DNA of 64,000 bases from Pyxicephalus adspersus. Its lineage: Eukaryota; Chordata; Amphibia; Anura; Pyxicephalidae. Shown one piece after another: positions 23,718 through 36,659 of this stretch. Location of the stretch: assembly GCF_032062135.1 (NCBI RefSeq), contig NC_092861.1:64051696-64115695 (forward strand), written 5' to 3'. Below the pieces are notes generated by a model, which was not told the DNA's origin, ran no database searches, and worked only from the letters and a program-made list of their open reading frames with translations. Both the position numbers and the translations under genes were made by a program. Every line of letters begins with the position of its first letter. Within the stretch, counting starts at the first letter, position 1.

Positions 23718-23962
23718 TGTTTCTCATCAAGTGTTCCATGGAACCCTAGGGTTCCTACAAAGGTACCTTGAGCAATGAGCAATTTTTGACTCTCGGGCAG
23801 TTTAAGTGACAACACTGATCTTTTTGGCTATCTGTAAGAAAGACATTCTTCCCACTGACCAATAATGTAAAAGGCACTCTTCTTACTGACCACCACACTA
23901 ATGTACAGTGAGGTGTCAATATAATAATTATAGTAGAGGTTCCTTGAAGACTGCCCTTACAG
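23718..23962. mobile_element. hAT-like MITE, 'ttccttgagcaat' family, copy 1
   Basis: It shares with 32137-32398 the blocks 'ccttgagcaatg', 'tttttggctatctgtaa' (here) or 'cattttggctatctgtaa' (there), 'aatataataattatag' or a variant, and 'ttccttgaagac' or 'atccctgaagac'. Ends of the style 'gtttctcatcaagtgttcc' resemble hAT-type non-autonomous elements. Confidence 0.65.
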
Positions 23963-24889
23963 CGTATGCACTGTCCTAGGTAACACCCACATATGCTGCT
24001 AAAGCTCCTGCGGGTGGTGGGGTACTTACATTGTAGACTGTGATCACAAGGCAAGTAAGAAAAATCACAGGATGGGTTGTATTTGCCAGGAGATAAACTT
24101 TAATGTAGCCTCCTTTAAAATGAAGGCTATAAAAATATCCAGAAACTAAGTTGAAACTACCCTGGACTTGATTTAAAAGCATGGTAACTAAACCAATCAT
24201 GTGTTTGGCGTGGTTCAAAAATGTATATAGAAGTAAGCAGCTGGTCTATCACCATGACATAGAAGCAGGTGAGAATCCCCACTCCTTGCTTGTATACAGT
24301 CAGATTCCAGCAACTTAGGGGAGTGAGGGGGTGTTAGCGAAAGGTGATTATATGATTTGACCTGTTTGAAACAAAAAACATTTTGTTTGTACTGTATGTG
24401 GTAATATGAACCCACTCTGCAAAAGTATAATATACTGCAAAGAAATTTGGATGTAAGTAGTGTTGGCATGGACACAGCCTCACTTCACTGCTCTTTAGAC
24501 TTTAATAAATTAAGTCCATTGCAACAGAATCTTGAAACATGTTTAAACAACTGACATTGACCTCATTTTGTACCGGTCCAGACTGTTTTGCTATATATGA
24601 ATATAGAATGACATTTCTGTCCAATGCCATTAAAATGAAACATTTCTTTTGTTGCACATTTATTCAGGTTGATTGTAGTTGATATAAGGAATAGAGAATG
24701 TTACCTTTAAGAAACTGAGCAAGTCAAAGTTTTTTTTTTGCACAAGTTTTATTTTACAAATAAACATAGCTTAGCTTTGCTAAGTGAGCATTTCCTACGC
24801 ATTTCACAAGTTCACCCCCAATAAATACCAGTAAGTCAAAAGTTAAAATCATTACAGTCACAAAGAGATTATGATGGGTGTCCATATTT

Positions 24890-25080
24890 GCCTTTTAGCC
24901 CATCTTGACAAGGGAAAAACATACTTTTTTGCAGAAAGGAGTTTAGCAGTGGGTGGAATTAATGTACTTACTCTGTGGGAGTTACATCATTCTGGCCTGC
25001 CCAAACAAGATGGCTAAACAACCAAACGCGAAAGTCTGGGTGAACCAATCAGTGCTGATGAATAGGGTGAGTTTAGTTTA
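24890..25080. repeat. Interspersed repeat shared with 13430-13640
   Basis: Contains 'catcattctggcctgcccaa' plus 'caagatggct', which pairs with the segment in HCRTR2 intron 4. The element type is unknown. Confidence 0.45.
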
Positions 25081-25538
25081 ACTTTAGGTGTACATAACAA
25101 CCAATTAATGTCTAAATTTTATGAAAGAAGACAATAAGAAAACTCAGCTGATGTCAGCAGATTCATTTCTAGGTAATTCGCTGACATCACAAATTTGCCT
25201 GGCTGAAAACCCAACATGCATATAATGAAGAATGAGTCCACATGACATATCCAGAACCTGGAAGGTTTTTTAGCAATTAAAGCATACATTAGGAACAGTT
25301 AAAAAACTCTTTGATTATAACTTCAACAGAGTAAATAAACTAAAAAGCATGCCCAGCTTTTTTTTTAAGTTTTGATGTAGTTGGGGAAGAAGATGGGCAA
25401 CATGGTTCTCACTGTGGCAAGATTGTAAGGAACGCAATAAAAATTAATTAAAGTTTAAGGTAACCTAGTGAACGAAACAAATATTTTTTATAAATATCAG
25501 TAATAGGGAAATTATCAACTGCAGGGAGAGCTCTGGGT

Positions 25539-25870
25539 CAGCAGTCGCCAACCTTTTCAAGTCCGTGGACCCACTAAAATCACAGTCTCTCAAACGCGCA
25601 TTCACGGGAAGGTTGGTGTCACTCAAAGGAAGAGAAACCTCCCCCAGAGTGACGTCATTATGACATAACCCTGCCCACTCTACCATCGCAAATCTGAGCC
25701 TGCAATGGACGAGTGGCCGGGTTGTGTGCAGGGACACAGCCCACCCACTTCCGAGTCTGGGAACTGCTCGGGGTACGTGGTCCGCGGCTCTGGCGGGTGC
25801 ATCCCCCCAGGGGGGTCCTTCCCCTGACCCTGCTCGGGGATGCACTGACCAGAGCCGCAGACCCCCAAAA
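25539..25870. mobile_element. GC-rich hAT-like foldback element
   Basis: It opens with 'gcagtcgccaaccttttcaa', a typical hAT-type end, followed by 'gtccgtggacccactaaa'. The body is strikingly GC-rich against its AT-rich surroundings. Near the right side 'ggtccgcggctctgg' (from 25779) and 'ccagagccgcagacc' (to 25864) form an inverted repeat around 'gggtgcatccccccaggggg'. Open frames over it are composition artefacts. Confidence 0.6.
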
Positions 25871-26457
25871 TTTTCTCTGGTTGATAACTAATGACTAGTC
25901 TTATGCCCTCTGTCTGCCTTTTTGGCCACATTGTCAGTTCCTCTTTAAGAATTAGCATTTATTGAGAACTCTTTACTACTTAAGCTTAAATAGGTCATTT
26001 GTTTTTCATTTTTATTTTGATATTTTTCTAAAATAAAATATGAATGTTGGTAAAACCCCTCTATTTATTTTCAACCCTTGCTGACTATGAATAAGCAACA
26101 TTGTGCTAGCTATAATAAATAGGCCTACATAAGCACATTTCAAATTGTACATTAAAGATTACAGGGAAAAAAGTAGACCTATTTTAACTTTATCTTGAAA
26201 AGAACTTGTACCTTTATAGTAAATAAGATACTATTCTTTGCTATGTGTTTTAAATACAAATAATAGCAATAAAACCAAGAAAGGTGAATGTTTTAAGTTA
26301 TTATTTGTGTACTGAATGTAAACCTGCAAGACTTGATACACATAATGATTGTTTTTTTGTTTTGTTTGTAAGTTCTGTTTACATATCATTCTTGGATTTT
26401 ATTTTTGTTGTTTTTTTTAATTTTGTGTTTTTTTCCACAAGGCGATTGTGTTGGATC

Positions 26458-26865
26458 TTAGGCTACGTACACATGCAATAATTGTCATTGGAAACAAATG
26501 ATTAACTACCTATTGTTTGATAATCGTTAACAAAAAAAGTGCACAACGAATGGCCAAGGACGCCGATGAACGATGAATGTCACTGGAAATGAACGACTGT
26601 TCTGGCGGATTTGTTTGGCCAACATTCACTATCTATTGTGTGTACAGTCATTCAGTGGTCGTAGATGGTTCACTTCCTGCATCGTTCAAATGATCGTATC
26701 TAATGTGTGTACATTATTGGTGGATTATATTTGAACAATCGTATCCTTACAGCATGTACAGAATCGTGCACTATTTGATCCTTCAAAATAATCGTGAATA
26801 ATCTTTGATCTGACGTTAGTGGTTTATTTTCTAATGGCAATTATTACACGTGTGTACCTAGCCTA
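26458..26865. mobile_element. MITE with 'ttaggctacgtacaca' inverted ends
   Basis: The left end is 'cttaggctacgtacacatgc' plus 'aataattgtcattgg'. The right end read in reverse is 'ttaggctaggtacacacgtg' plus 'taataattgccatta'. The 408-bp interior has several 'gatcgta' and 'aatcgt' motifs and no frame. Related copies are at 43283-43577 and 55098-55430, with a fragment at 45300-45540. Confidence 0.85.
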
Positions 26866-26898
26866 AAATTTATTCAAATTCAAAACAAATTTTATTAC

Positions 26899-26919
26899 CA
26901 TATATATATATATATATAC
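26899..26919. repeat. (TA)n microsatellite
   Basis: About ten uninterrupted TA dinucleotides followed by 'caaactgg'. Confidence 0.9.
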
Positions 26920-27670
26920 AAACTGGAGAAAAAATGGTCTTAAACTAAAAAGCGGAGAACTTGCTAATAAGTGATCAATCAGATTTCTTATGTCATATTC
27001 TTCAGAATTAAATATGAAACTTGATTGATCACTATCTTTTTTCACTAGTTAATAAATATGTAGTAGGCACCTAGTCAACGAGGCAATTTAGCAAAATAAA
27101 AGGCATGCTTGATTGATTGCCAAAAATGCCAGCATATATTTAGTTTTCTTTGCTTTTTTAATTAATATTCCTTTTTAGTTTTTACTTCTGTAACATTTGT
27201 GAGCATGAACAAGTCATTGTTGTGATGCCCATCCATTAAGTTAGGAAAGCTTAATGTGATGATGAAAAGTAACTATGATGGGTGGAAAATTTTTTGTAGA
27301 CATTTTCTTTAGTGTACCAAAACACATATTGAATGAGATATCCAGCAAAAAGAGTTCAGTTTCTGCTTAATGCAGCCAATATGGAATGTTTAGATATTTT
27401 ACAACTGCAGATTAAAAGGAACTAGTTGGTTATTGTGACCATATGTGCATTTTCCTATTTGCTACAATTTGATTAAGGTTGATTTGTCAGTTGCCTTGTA
27501 GTGCCCTTTCTCGTTTATTGAAGACTTGTTCCTGCTGAATTCCTTTTGACTAATAAACTAGTTATTGTAAAAAAACAGAAATAAACTAAGTAGTACAACA
27601 GAAACACTAGATTGAATATGACTTTGGCTGGTCAGTATATATGTACAAAGCTCCTGCCATGTGAATTATT

Positions 27671-27794
27671 GGGGTTCATTTACAAATGGAATATAGGCTG
27701 TGAATTATCACCAAAAATATTTTTTGTACAATGTAGTTCTTGAGTATTTTGTTCAGTTTGTGAACAACCTAAACTGCTTTAGTAAATCAACCCC
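27671..27794. mobile_element. 124-bp MITE with 'ggggttcatttac' ends
   Basis: The left end 'ggggttcatttacaaatg' and the right end, read in reverse ('ggggttgatttactaaag'), form imperfect inverted repeats. The short non-coding body is consistent with a miniature DNA transposon. No target duplication was confirmed. Confidence 0.6.
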
Positions 27795-30149
27795 ACTGAA
27801 TATTCCACACAACACACATTTCAGTACAATTTTTTTTGGACATCTTAGCTTACAACATTGCTTGAATGTAAAACTCTTTCATTGTATTACAATGTTCTTA
27901 GAGATAGTAACAAAAGTAATGTTCTGGCCTAGCTTTGAACTCAGGTATCTTGCATGTTGCAGCCCATACTGAATTCTGCTGTATTCAATTTAATCATTCT
28001 ATTAAGCTCCAACCTTAGGTCAGATTATACAGAAAATTAAATGAAATATTCCTCCAGCTACTTTTTTGTTGTACTGATTACATACCCAGTTTTGCTATTA
28101 AGGTTCTTTACTTTTTTTCTAACAGATAAATCAAATTCTTAAAGAGTCTTGCTAGCAAAACAGATTTAGAGCTTTCTGATGCTAAGCACTGTCATCAATA
28201 AATTGTGCAGGAACTATGAAAACCATTACATTTGATAAACTTTCATTAACAAATCTGGCTCTACAAAGAGTTCTGTATGGAGGTTAGCTGCAAGTGACCT
28301 CTGCAAAACCTTGTAAACAATCTAAATATATTTTTAATTGCCTTGGCTGTAATTCATTTATGATATTTAGTTGGTGCACTTATACATGTCATTTTTTTGT
28401 TTTGTATTATTTTATTTACAGTATTTAAATAATATTTAGTTTAATTATTTTGGTAATGTCTTTTCATTAGTTCTGTATGACTCATTTTATGAATATCATC
28501 CTAAATAAAAAAAACTCTACATAAGTATAAATAATGTATGTCCCTGAGACCATTAGGATCCACTTCAGTTACTTTATTATGCGATGATTGACAATTTTAT
28601 TTACTTAACTACATCAAAAGAGAGGAATCAGGTTTACATGAATTTTTTTGAAGTTTAGAATTGCCTGATACTTTCCGACTGTCAAGACACTGCCAAACTA
28701 GAACCATTATGTCACTGGTAAAAAAAAGCATGGCTGTCACTTCCTTTAACATTTCTTAGCCATTCGGACCCTATTGGCCAAAAGTACCTTTCCAATATGG
28801 ATGGATAATAGCTTGAGGAACCTCCATATTTTTGGTGGTAGACGCAAAGGTTTCCAAAATAGACACTCTAAAAACTAAAAAAAAATTGTCATATAAGGTT
28901 ATTGCTAGTGTTATTAGACATATGTTCCTGTTTTCATGTGCAATTCGCTTTTAATGAGTTCTACCTAATGTTCATTAATTTATCAAACTTCAGTTGCACA
29001 CGTTATCAGGAATGTTCTATGATGCCTGAAGAACCTATTGGATAGATAATAACAAGTGCCACTTACCAATGTAAATGAGCAGCGTTATATACTTATTGGA
29101 ATGCATCCCAACAGTCAAAAAGAGCTAACAATTTTACCAATGCAAACTTCTTATATGTATTACACAATGATCACACGACAGCTAAAGTTAGTGTTTATTA
29201 CATTATATTATAAAAGTGTGAACATGCTGGGGATAATTTATTAAAAAATGAGGCAACCTAATTTTCAACAGCATATTTTTAGCTAAAAGCCATTATGGGT
29301 ACATTTGCTTTAATTTTTTTCACTGGTTTTATTAAATTACCTCCAATGCCTTTCATTGTTCATTTTTATTTTTTTTAATCAGAAATGCAAAAAATGCTTA
29401 TAGTAAAATAGAAAAAAAAATACTTATTTTCTAAAAGAAAAAATCTTAAATACATTTGATATTTATTGTACATTTGTAAAGTACACAAAAATGTATATAA
29501 TAAAAGGTTTGTGATCAAATAAAGTGTTTGTGTAAATTTGATGCAGTTTTAAAAATGTAATTGATTTGCCTGACTTTCACTTTGCCATCCTATAAAGCAT
29601 TGTACTGTAAACATATGGTAATTATACCAGCATGCACATATATTTATTTTCAAATGCAAAATGAAAAAAGAAAAAAAGTACATGCCTGTTTTAAATATGC
29701 AACTGTTTTAAATAAAATGTTTTTTTTATTTAGTTTGGTGTTGTATTTGTATTTAACTATATATATATTTTAAAAAGAACATTAGGCAGGACACAAGTAT
29801 TGCAGATCTGAAGCTTGCCTACAGTGATATTTATAGTAGACTGGACTAAAGAGCCCAGTTCCCTGAAACGGTGATTAAGATAGGTTGACTTTGACGATTC
29901 CTTCTTCTTCTCTAGGCTGTTCTTCTTGAAAAATTGCCTGGAAAAGTAATCACTGCTAAAGGTTTGCATTCCAATGTTATTTTTTCTAATTCATCAGCAC
30001 CCAAGAAAAAATACAAATTCCATTACACTAGAAGATTCCCCTGGCTAAAAGAAAATGAACTCCTATGAAAGTATATCACCACAATTGAAAAAATCAAACA
30101 TACTTTAATATACCCGTGACGCTCTTTATTTCCTAAAGTTAAGTACATA
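27795..30149. other. Intergenic, nothing recognised
   Basis: AT-rich DNA with A/T homopolymers. Open frames here are short and show no family resemblance. Confidence 0.5.
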
Positions 30150-30490
30150 CCATGTTTCCCCCAAAAAAGTGTCTTATAATAATATTTGCTCCAAAAAATG
30201 CACTAGTGCTTTTTTTCGGGGATGTGTTATTTTTTAATGAACAACAATCAACATTTATTCAAATATAGTCATGTCATCATCTTCTGGAACATCATCATAA
30301 CTCTCCAATCCCTGAATCCCATCTCAAATTTCTTGTGATTCCATGTTCTTTAGAACCATTGGCCCCAATTTCTCATGTCTAGCAATAGCACTTTCCTTAA
30401 ATGAGCACCTCTTGTCCATGTATTTATATATTTTGTAACTTATTTTCAGAGTAGGGCTTATAATTCATGCATCCTCAAAAATACAGAAAA
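30150..30490. mobile_element. DNA-transposon relic, 'gtcttataataatatttgctcc' family
   Basis: The left part 'ccatgtttcccccaaaaaag' plus 'tgtcttataataata' and 'ctttttttcggggatgtgtt' resembles a repeat end found widely in vertebrate genomes. The right side has 'gtagggcttataattcatgc'. Class and exact ends are uncertain. Confidence 0.4.
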
Positions 30491-31219
30491 ATCATGCAGA
30501 AGCAGTATCTGTGTTGATCTCCAGGTAATTTTTTTTGTTTTGTTTTTTGGATGGGGTATGCGATCCACAGCAAGGGGAAGTCAACCTGTAAATGTTGTCA
30601 TAGAAAAGGGGTGTCTCCAAAAAATGTTATTATCAGTTCTTGTTTCCAAAACAATACACAAATCAGACAGGCGTGTTAAACCTTCCATGCCTTAACCAAA
30701 AATTGTAATCATTAACAGGAGTTACTTTTTAATTTGTTCTCAACAGCAAAAATTGTTCAATTACTTGGATTTTTTTTTTTTACAAGGAAAGCAAAAAGCC
30801 ATGCTCATGGTAAAAACAAATGGATTAAAAAGTTTGTTTAGAAGAGAAAAAGACAAAGCAAATAAAGGGCAAGATAAAAAGAATGAGATTATTGTGCCTG
30901 GATACAACCACTGTTAATTTACCAGGATCTAGCTTTGTGCTCATCAAACACAGACAGTGAAAAAAAACATATTGGTGTTGGAAATATCCTCTTCTCAGTC
31001 CAAAACACAAACCATTAGCCATTTGGACAGAGATACATTTTAAAGCCAGGGACACACGAACTGACTACAGATTAGAAAACAATTGATCACAAATAAAACA
31101 CAAAAACACAATCTTGAAGGAAATATATAAAAATTCCTATTGTGCTTCTGTATCTTGGTACTTTGCCAAGTTCCCTGACAAGCAGGTCTATCTGCTCTTG
31201 GTCCCAGAACACACAACAC

Positions 31220-31625
31220 CATATAGATCAGTCTTTCTCCAACTTTTAATTCAAGAATAACCCTTGAAAAAGTATTTTCAATCACCAAGGAAAGAGTAGA
31301 AGAACAGGCCATAGAGAAGTGTCTGCTTATTTGAAGGTTAATAAATGCTCCCTTATAGAAGTGATAAGTGAAGAAATGTCCTCTAACTTTGCTGGTTATA
31401 GGAGAAGCTATCTTTATATTAACGGTTGCTACCCATTATACTGGGGATTTGTGGAAATGTGCCCCTTTACATAGGAGTTCAGTGTATTCTCCTCCTGCAT
31501 GCAGAAGTGAATACCCAACACTAGGTATTAATTAAAAATTCAGCCCCAATATTCTTAGAGAAAGATCTGCTGGGGAAAAGTTTGGTTTCCACAGAACCCT
31601 GTTTGAAAAAGGCTGCTATAGATAG
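31220..31625. mobile_element. hAT-like MITE with 'cagtctttctccaact' end
   Basis: The left end 'cagtctttctccaactttta' and the right end, read in reverse ('gcagcctttttcaaacaggg'), look like divergent inverted termini of a roughly 400-bp element. There is no coding frame. Confidence 0.45.
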
Positions 31626-32136
31626 CTGGGTTTGCAGAACGGAACCCAAAACAGTTTGCAATAGTGGTGCAGTATTACCCTGCTGTTAATTAGTGTTTTT
31701 CATTTCAACCACCCCACCACAACACACACCAATACCCAAACCACACCTTAACATACTGTATTTGGAGTTTACTGATTTGCTGATTTAATTTTTCAATCTG
31801 AAATATGATTAGTCCAGAGAAAAACTGTGGAATACCTTTATTATATTTAGAAGAAAATCATCTAACCTCTATTCATTATTAAAGTATAATTCTAATAATT
31901 ATTCTCCTACATTTTACTATGATATTCTTGTTACAAGTGATTCAGCAATACAGCTTTGCTTTTATGCCATCTACTGGCACTGTTTGGAAATGATAGCTTT
32001 TTAATTTTCAAACTAAGTTTTGTAATCAGAGAAGTCTGCTCTTCTTTTCATATTACATATTTATCATTCCATTTTTTTCAAATAGTGATGGACAATACAA
32101 CACAGTAAAGTGGAGAGCAGAAACTACATTTTGTTC

Positions 32137-32398
32137 AGTTTTTTTTAACCAGGGTTCCTCCAGAGGTTTCTTGGGGTTCCTTGAGCAATGGGAAATTTAC
32201 TTAACTGACAGCAATGATCATTTTGGCTATCTGTAAAAGTGAGTGGCATTCGTCAACAAAGTTGGAGACATTCTCTCTACTGACCCCCTAGCTAATGTAC
32301 CTTGAGCTGAGGATATAAAAATTATAGCAGGGGATCCCTGAAGACCTGAAAGTTATTTCAAGGGTTCTCCCATGGTAAAAGGTTTGGGAAACACTGGG
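32137..32398. mobile_element. hAT-like MITE, 'ttccttgagcaat' family, copy 2
   Basis: The better-preserved copy of the family seen at 23718. The left end is 'aaccagggttcctccagagg' and the right end is 'aaggtttgggaaacactgg'. The internal 'ggttccttgagcaatgggaa' and 'cattttggctatctgtaaaa' match the other copy. Confidence 0.7.
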
Positions 32399-33079
32399 TT
32401 AGATTAATGGAGTTACATCAGCTTTGTTAAAGGTACAACAAAATAAACGCTGCATGATAACCTTTTGGCAAACACATATAGGTACACTGAACTCTTTTTA
32501 CACTATTACAAGAAAGAATCATTTTTCCTTGCCAAAAAAAAAAAAAAATGCAGCCAGGTTCCTATGTAGGTGTTTTGGCAAATACACAGGAACGTTATTG
32601 AGAAGGATGCAGAATATCACTTTTTGACCAAAGTTTTAAAAAGAAATAACAGTAATGATGCTGTCAGCAGTGAAGATGTTTCTCTCTTCCTTACTTTGTC
32701 TACAATTTGTCTTCCTATGGATTATTTATTACCTTTAAATTGTGTTTGCTCTCCATTTAAGTATTCTCTATAACTCTTTCTTTAGATCAGAGTATGGTTC
32801 ATGAATGGATCAGCAAAATGTCATGATCCTAATGTGTAAACAGCTTGTTACTTGTTAATTATTGCTATCTATAATGTTGTCATTTAGATGAAGATTAAAA
32901 CACAATGTACTAAAAGTTTACTCTAAAACAGTTGACTGTAATGGGTTTACAAACTTTTATGAAACAGGTTTACCTACATAAGCCCCCAAGTACATTGGGA
33001 GCATAGATAAATGAACGTAACATTTCCACCACACAAGTTTGAGACATCTTATAGTTCAATAATAAAGGGTAATTAAGTA

Positions 33080-33260
33080 CAAATTACAGTACAGAAACAG
33101 TATAAATACATCTATTTTTACAAATAAGGGGAAGAGAAAAGAGAAATACCAAGTACTCTTATCAACCGAGCAAAACAAAGAAAATGGAAATATAAGAAAA
33201 AGAAGAGAATAAAGGAAAGGGAAAAGAAAAGATCATGGAACATATACAACAACAGCCATA
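33080..33260. repeat. Purine-rich stretch, possible retroelement tail
   Basis: A long run of purines ('aaggggaagagaaaagagaa', 'aagaaaaagaagagaataaa') similar in style to 11150-11430. It may be the antisense 3' UTR of an old LINE, but no diagnostic motif was seen. Confidence 0.3.
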
Positions 33261-34193
33261 TAGTACCAGTCTACACAACAGAATAATCATGACAGCCTTT
33301 ACAGATATTTCCTTACTCAATGGAATCTAAACATTAGTTCACTGGTGAATTTTGATAGCACAGTTAGCATATGTTGTCTATGGCATTTTAAAGATTGCTT
33401 GTCACCAGACTATTTATTACAGCAACATATCCTATGCGCTTCTACTGTATGTGAATTTAAAGTGGATGTACAGTCTAGTATATTATAAAACACCTTATTG
33501 CCCATATAATTATCCTATTCGCCTTTCTCCCGCAGTTCAGTACATTAGTGCTGAAAGCAAGCATATTGCATGGCTGGTAACAACTTGTTCAAATGGAGAG
33601 ATGCATGTGAAGAATGTTATTACTTTGAGTTTTGTATTTACTGACATTTTATCTGTTATTGGCAATCTTCCTGGTTTGTTTGCACTGGAACTAGAAGCGT
33701 TTCACCTTCTTTCTAAGAACTCAAGTGATACTCTCTAGTGTTCCATGGCAGCTATCTCTGAGGTTATATAGCATGCTAAGTGGTGGGGGGTTGAGCACAG
33801 GAGGCACAGATAGAGGAGAAGACTATGACAAACAAGGAGGGAAAGGGCTATGCTATAAACTGTTCTCTTTAAAGCAGTCAACAAGTTTTGTTATTAATTA
33901 AAACATGAAAAGCAATATGATGCATATAAATACTTTATTTTATTTATTTACCTGTAATTGTTTAGGGTTAAATCTGTTTTAAAAAAAATTTACGATAACA
34001 CAGAAGTAAAAATCCAGCCAGAAAGCTGTAAACATACTGATCCTTCAAGTAGTGAACTATTGTGACCAGAAACAGAAATAATGAGGAGGACCATTTTAGT
34101 GTAGAAGCAATGTTTAAGGTATAAATGTGTAGGGAAGAAAGGGGGATAGGAATAGAGTTTACCTGGTCTGGAAAGCCCAAGAAATGAGATATA

Positions 34194-34745
34194 CGCTCAC
34201 CAACCACTTTATTGGGTACACCTTGCTAGTACCAGTTTGGATGCCGCCTTTACCTTCAAAACTGTTGTAGATTCAGCACAGAACTCAAAACATTCCTCTG
34301 GGATTTTGGTCTATATTGCCATGATGGCATCACGCAGTTTCTGTAGATTTTATGGCTGTACATCCACGATGCAAATTTTCTGTTCCACCATATCCTAAAT
34401 GTGTTGTAATAAATTTCAATCCTGTGACTGTGAAGGCCATTGCTGCACATTGGATGTTTTCCCTACTTTTGACCATTCCACTGTAAACCCTAGAGATGAC
34501 TGTGCATGAAAATCTCAGCAGATCAAATACCCAGACAAGCCCATCAGGCAACACCAAACAGACCATGTTCAAAGCCAACTAAATCATCTTTCTTCCCCAT
34601 TCCGATGTTTGGTTTGAACTTCAGCAGCTCAGCTTGACAATGTCTATATGTCAAAAGCGTGCATTGAGTTGCTGCCATGTAATTGACTAATTAGATATTT
34701 GTTATTGGGCAGTTGAATGGATGTATCTGGTAATGCAACCTAATC
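34194..34745 (-). mobile_element. Internally deleted Tc1-like transposon
   Basis: The left end 'cgctcaccaaccactttatt' plus 'gggtaca' is a Tc1-like terminus. On the minus strand, from about 34605 down, a transposase N-terminus is readable (MGKKDDLVGFEHGLFGVA, then a stop). After a junction near 34460 comes the C-terminal end (pattern S-Q-D-x-N, VEQKI, NLQKLRDAIMAI). Most of the catalytic core between them is deleted and stops interrupt both parts. The right inverted repeat is decayed. The element is non-autonomous and inactive. Confidence 0.8.
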
Positions 34746-34791
34746 TGCCATGCGTCAAGCCACGGCACCACCTGCATTTTCTCTAAATAAC

Positions 34792-35225
34792 TACAGGTAG
34801 TCCCCGGGTTACATACGAGATAGGGACTGTATGTTTGTTCTTCAGTTGAATTTGTGTAAGTGTAAGTCAGAACAGGCACAATATTTTAATAAATTCAATT
34901 AGGACAGATGTTTATTTCAACATAATATTAGGCAGTGTGGTGTCAGTTACTGTATAAAATCCTCACTGTGATTTAAACACAAACAAACCAAAAAAAAAAT
35001 CTTTATGGAGCCTAGACATTCATTAACTTCTGGAGCAAACTGTGCTTTGATATGCAAGAAGAAGCAACTGCAGAGTTTGTCTTGGGCATTAAAGTGTTAC
35101 AAGATGTTGAAGAACAGCTCAGTCTCAGCTGTATTTAGCAAAAGACTTCTTCTGCTAGTCATGCGAACCTCCCCCTCCCCCTCCCCCCCATCAAGCCTCT
35201 GTCCTGCACACAAACGAGCAGGGAA
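34792..35225 (+). repeat. Interspersed repeat, 'gtccccgggtta' family, copy 2
   Basis: Same family as 5215-5615 in the opposite orientation. It starts 'tacaggtagtccccgggtta' and ends near 'catcaagcctctgtcctgca'. It abuts the Tc1-like relic on its left, a sign of repeated insertion in one place. Confidence 0.75.
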
Positions 35226-35309
35226 GCCCCTTTCTTTTCAAATATTTAACTGGGCCTTTTAAATATTTAATGATCCTCATCCTTTTAGTTATGTTTTTAT
35301 TCACTAGTG

Positions 35310-35440
35310 CTAGATATATATATAAATATATATATACATGTAGTATATTGGGATATATATATCCCAATATACTACAATATCCCAATATATCTACAATATC
35401 CCAATATACATCCCATTAGTATATATATATATCCCAATTT
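35310..35440. repeat. AT microsatellite with 'tatcccaatata' palindromes
   Basis: Runs of 'tatatata' mixed with several copies of 'atcccaatatac'. One perfect inverted pair is 'gtagtatattgggata' against 'tatcccaatatactac'. It could extrude a cruciform and has no coding content. Confidence 0.8.
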
Positions 35441-35459
35441 ACATAAGACCTGATAAAAA

Positions 35460-35600
35460 ACTTAAAGCAGAACTAAAGTCAAAATAAAAAAAAAACACAC
35501 CTTTAATCCCGCAGATCTGTCGGTCCGTCGGGAGGTTTCTTCGATTGGGTACTGCATCGCCCCGGTATTATTTTGGGCATGCGTGGGATTAGCATTTTTT
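35460..35600. mobile_element. 'ttaaagcagaactaaag' MITE, left end only
   Basis: Opens with 'cttaaagcagaactaaagtc', followed by A-rich sequence, then a GC-rich body ('cggtccgtcgggaggtttct'). The terminus matches the element at 58670. The right end was not located. Confidence 0.5.
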
Positions 35601-36659
35601 TCTCCTAATAAAGAAAGTAGAATCATCAGTCTTTTGAGGAAAAATAACTAAATGTTAGCCGTGCACTGGAGATGGAGACATGTAAAGTGTATAGTATTTA
35701 TTTACCAAGCTATCTGTTCACCATACAGTGACTGCATCAAGAGAGCAGATAACATAAGCCAGGAAACTGCATATCAATTTCTGCATTATTTTCTGCATTA
35801 TTGAACAAGGTGATAACATATATTACAAGTTACCGCTAGAAATCACTTAGCAGATATTACATAAAAGAAGAATAAAGTGAGTATGGGGCATGCAGGAGCA
35901 GAAAAAACAGAATATATTTTTTTTTTTATATTTTTTATTAAAAGAACTCAATGACAAAATACATACAAAATCAGACATGGCAAAAACTACATGTTAAACA
36001 GTAATGATGGGGTAGGTATCTTAAAAATAGTATCATGCAATGATATTACAGGAGTAGGCTGTACATGAGTAGACTAGGCTACCCTCTCCAGGTGAAGCTG
36101 GTAGAATTTATGTACATCTGAATACCCACAATGTAATAATTTGCATAGTAAATCTCAGATTATGTGCAGACACCTAAAAGCAAAAGTGAGCAAGCAAAGA
36201 CAGGTAAATATTATATTTACCTTCACATTGCTCTATAAAGCTCAATTTGGCTGAAAGCAGCAGAGAAATATCTCCTTTTTAGGTATGTTCATCTAGTTCT
36301 GGGATTAATTTAGCTGTACCACACAGCACAGCCCTGTCTAGAGGTGAAATTATGTCATATTAACAAACAAAAATGTGTTAATTGCCAACAACGCAGATGC
36401 TTCTAATAAGTAAGGTAAGTAAGGCTGTCGCCATTACGTCTTGTTTTTAAACACCTATCTTGCCTGTCATTGATGACAGATAGTGGGAACCTTTTCTGCT
36501 CAAGCCCTGAACACCAGCACATGCAGTAACAACCTGTAATAACAGGAAGTGAATTAGGGCCCATTGGCGAAGTGAACAAACCAGAAGATGTAGTGGTAAA
36601 ACACCAATATCAAGATTGATGCTGCTCAGAATAGTGAGTAGTATCTCACAATTCTATAC

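Noticed and set aside
25465..25958. Overlapping frames of 126, 92 and 61 codons
   Set aside because: All lie on the GC-rich hAT-like element, on both strands and in several registers.
33352..33738. 128-codon + strand open frame with hydrophobic stretches
   Set aside because: No family resemblance, no splice or start context, and lengths like this arise by chance in 64 kb. It also has no neighbouring exons.
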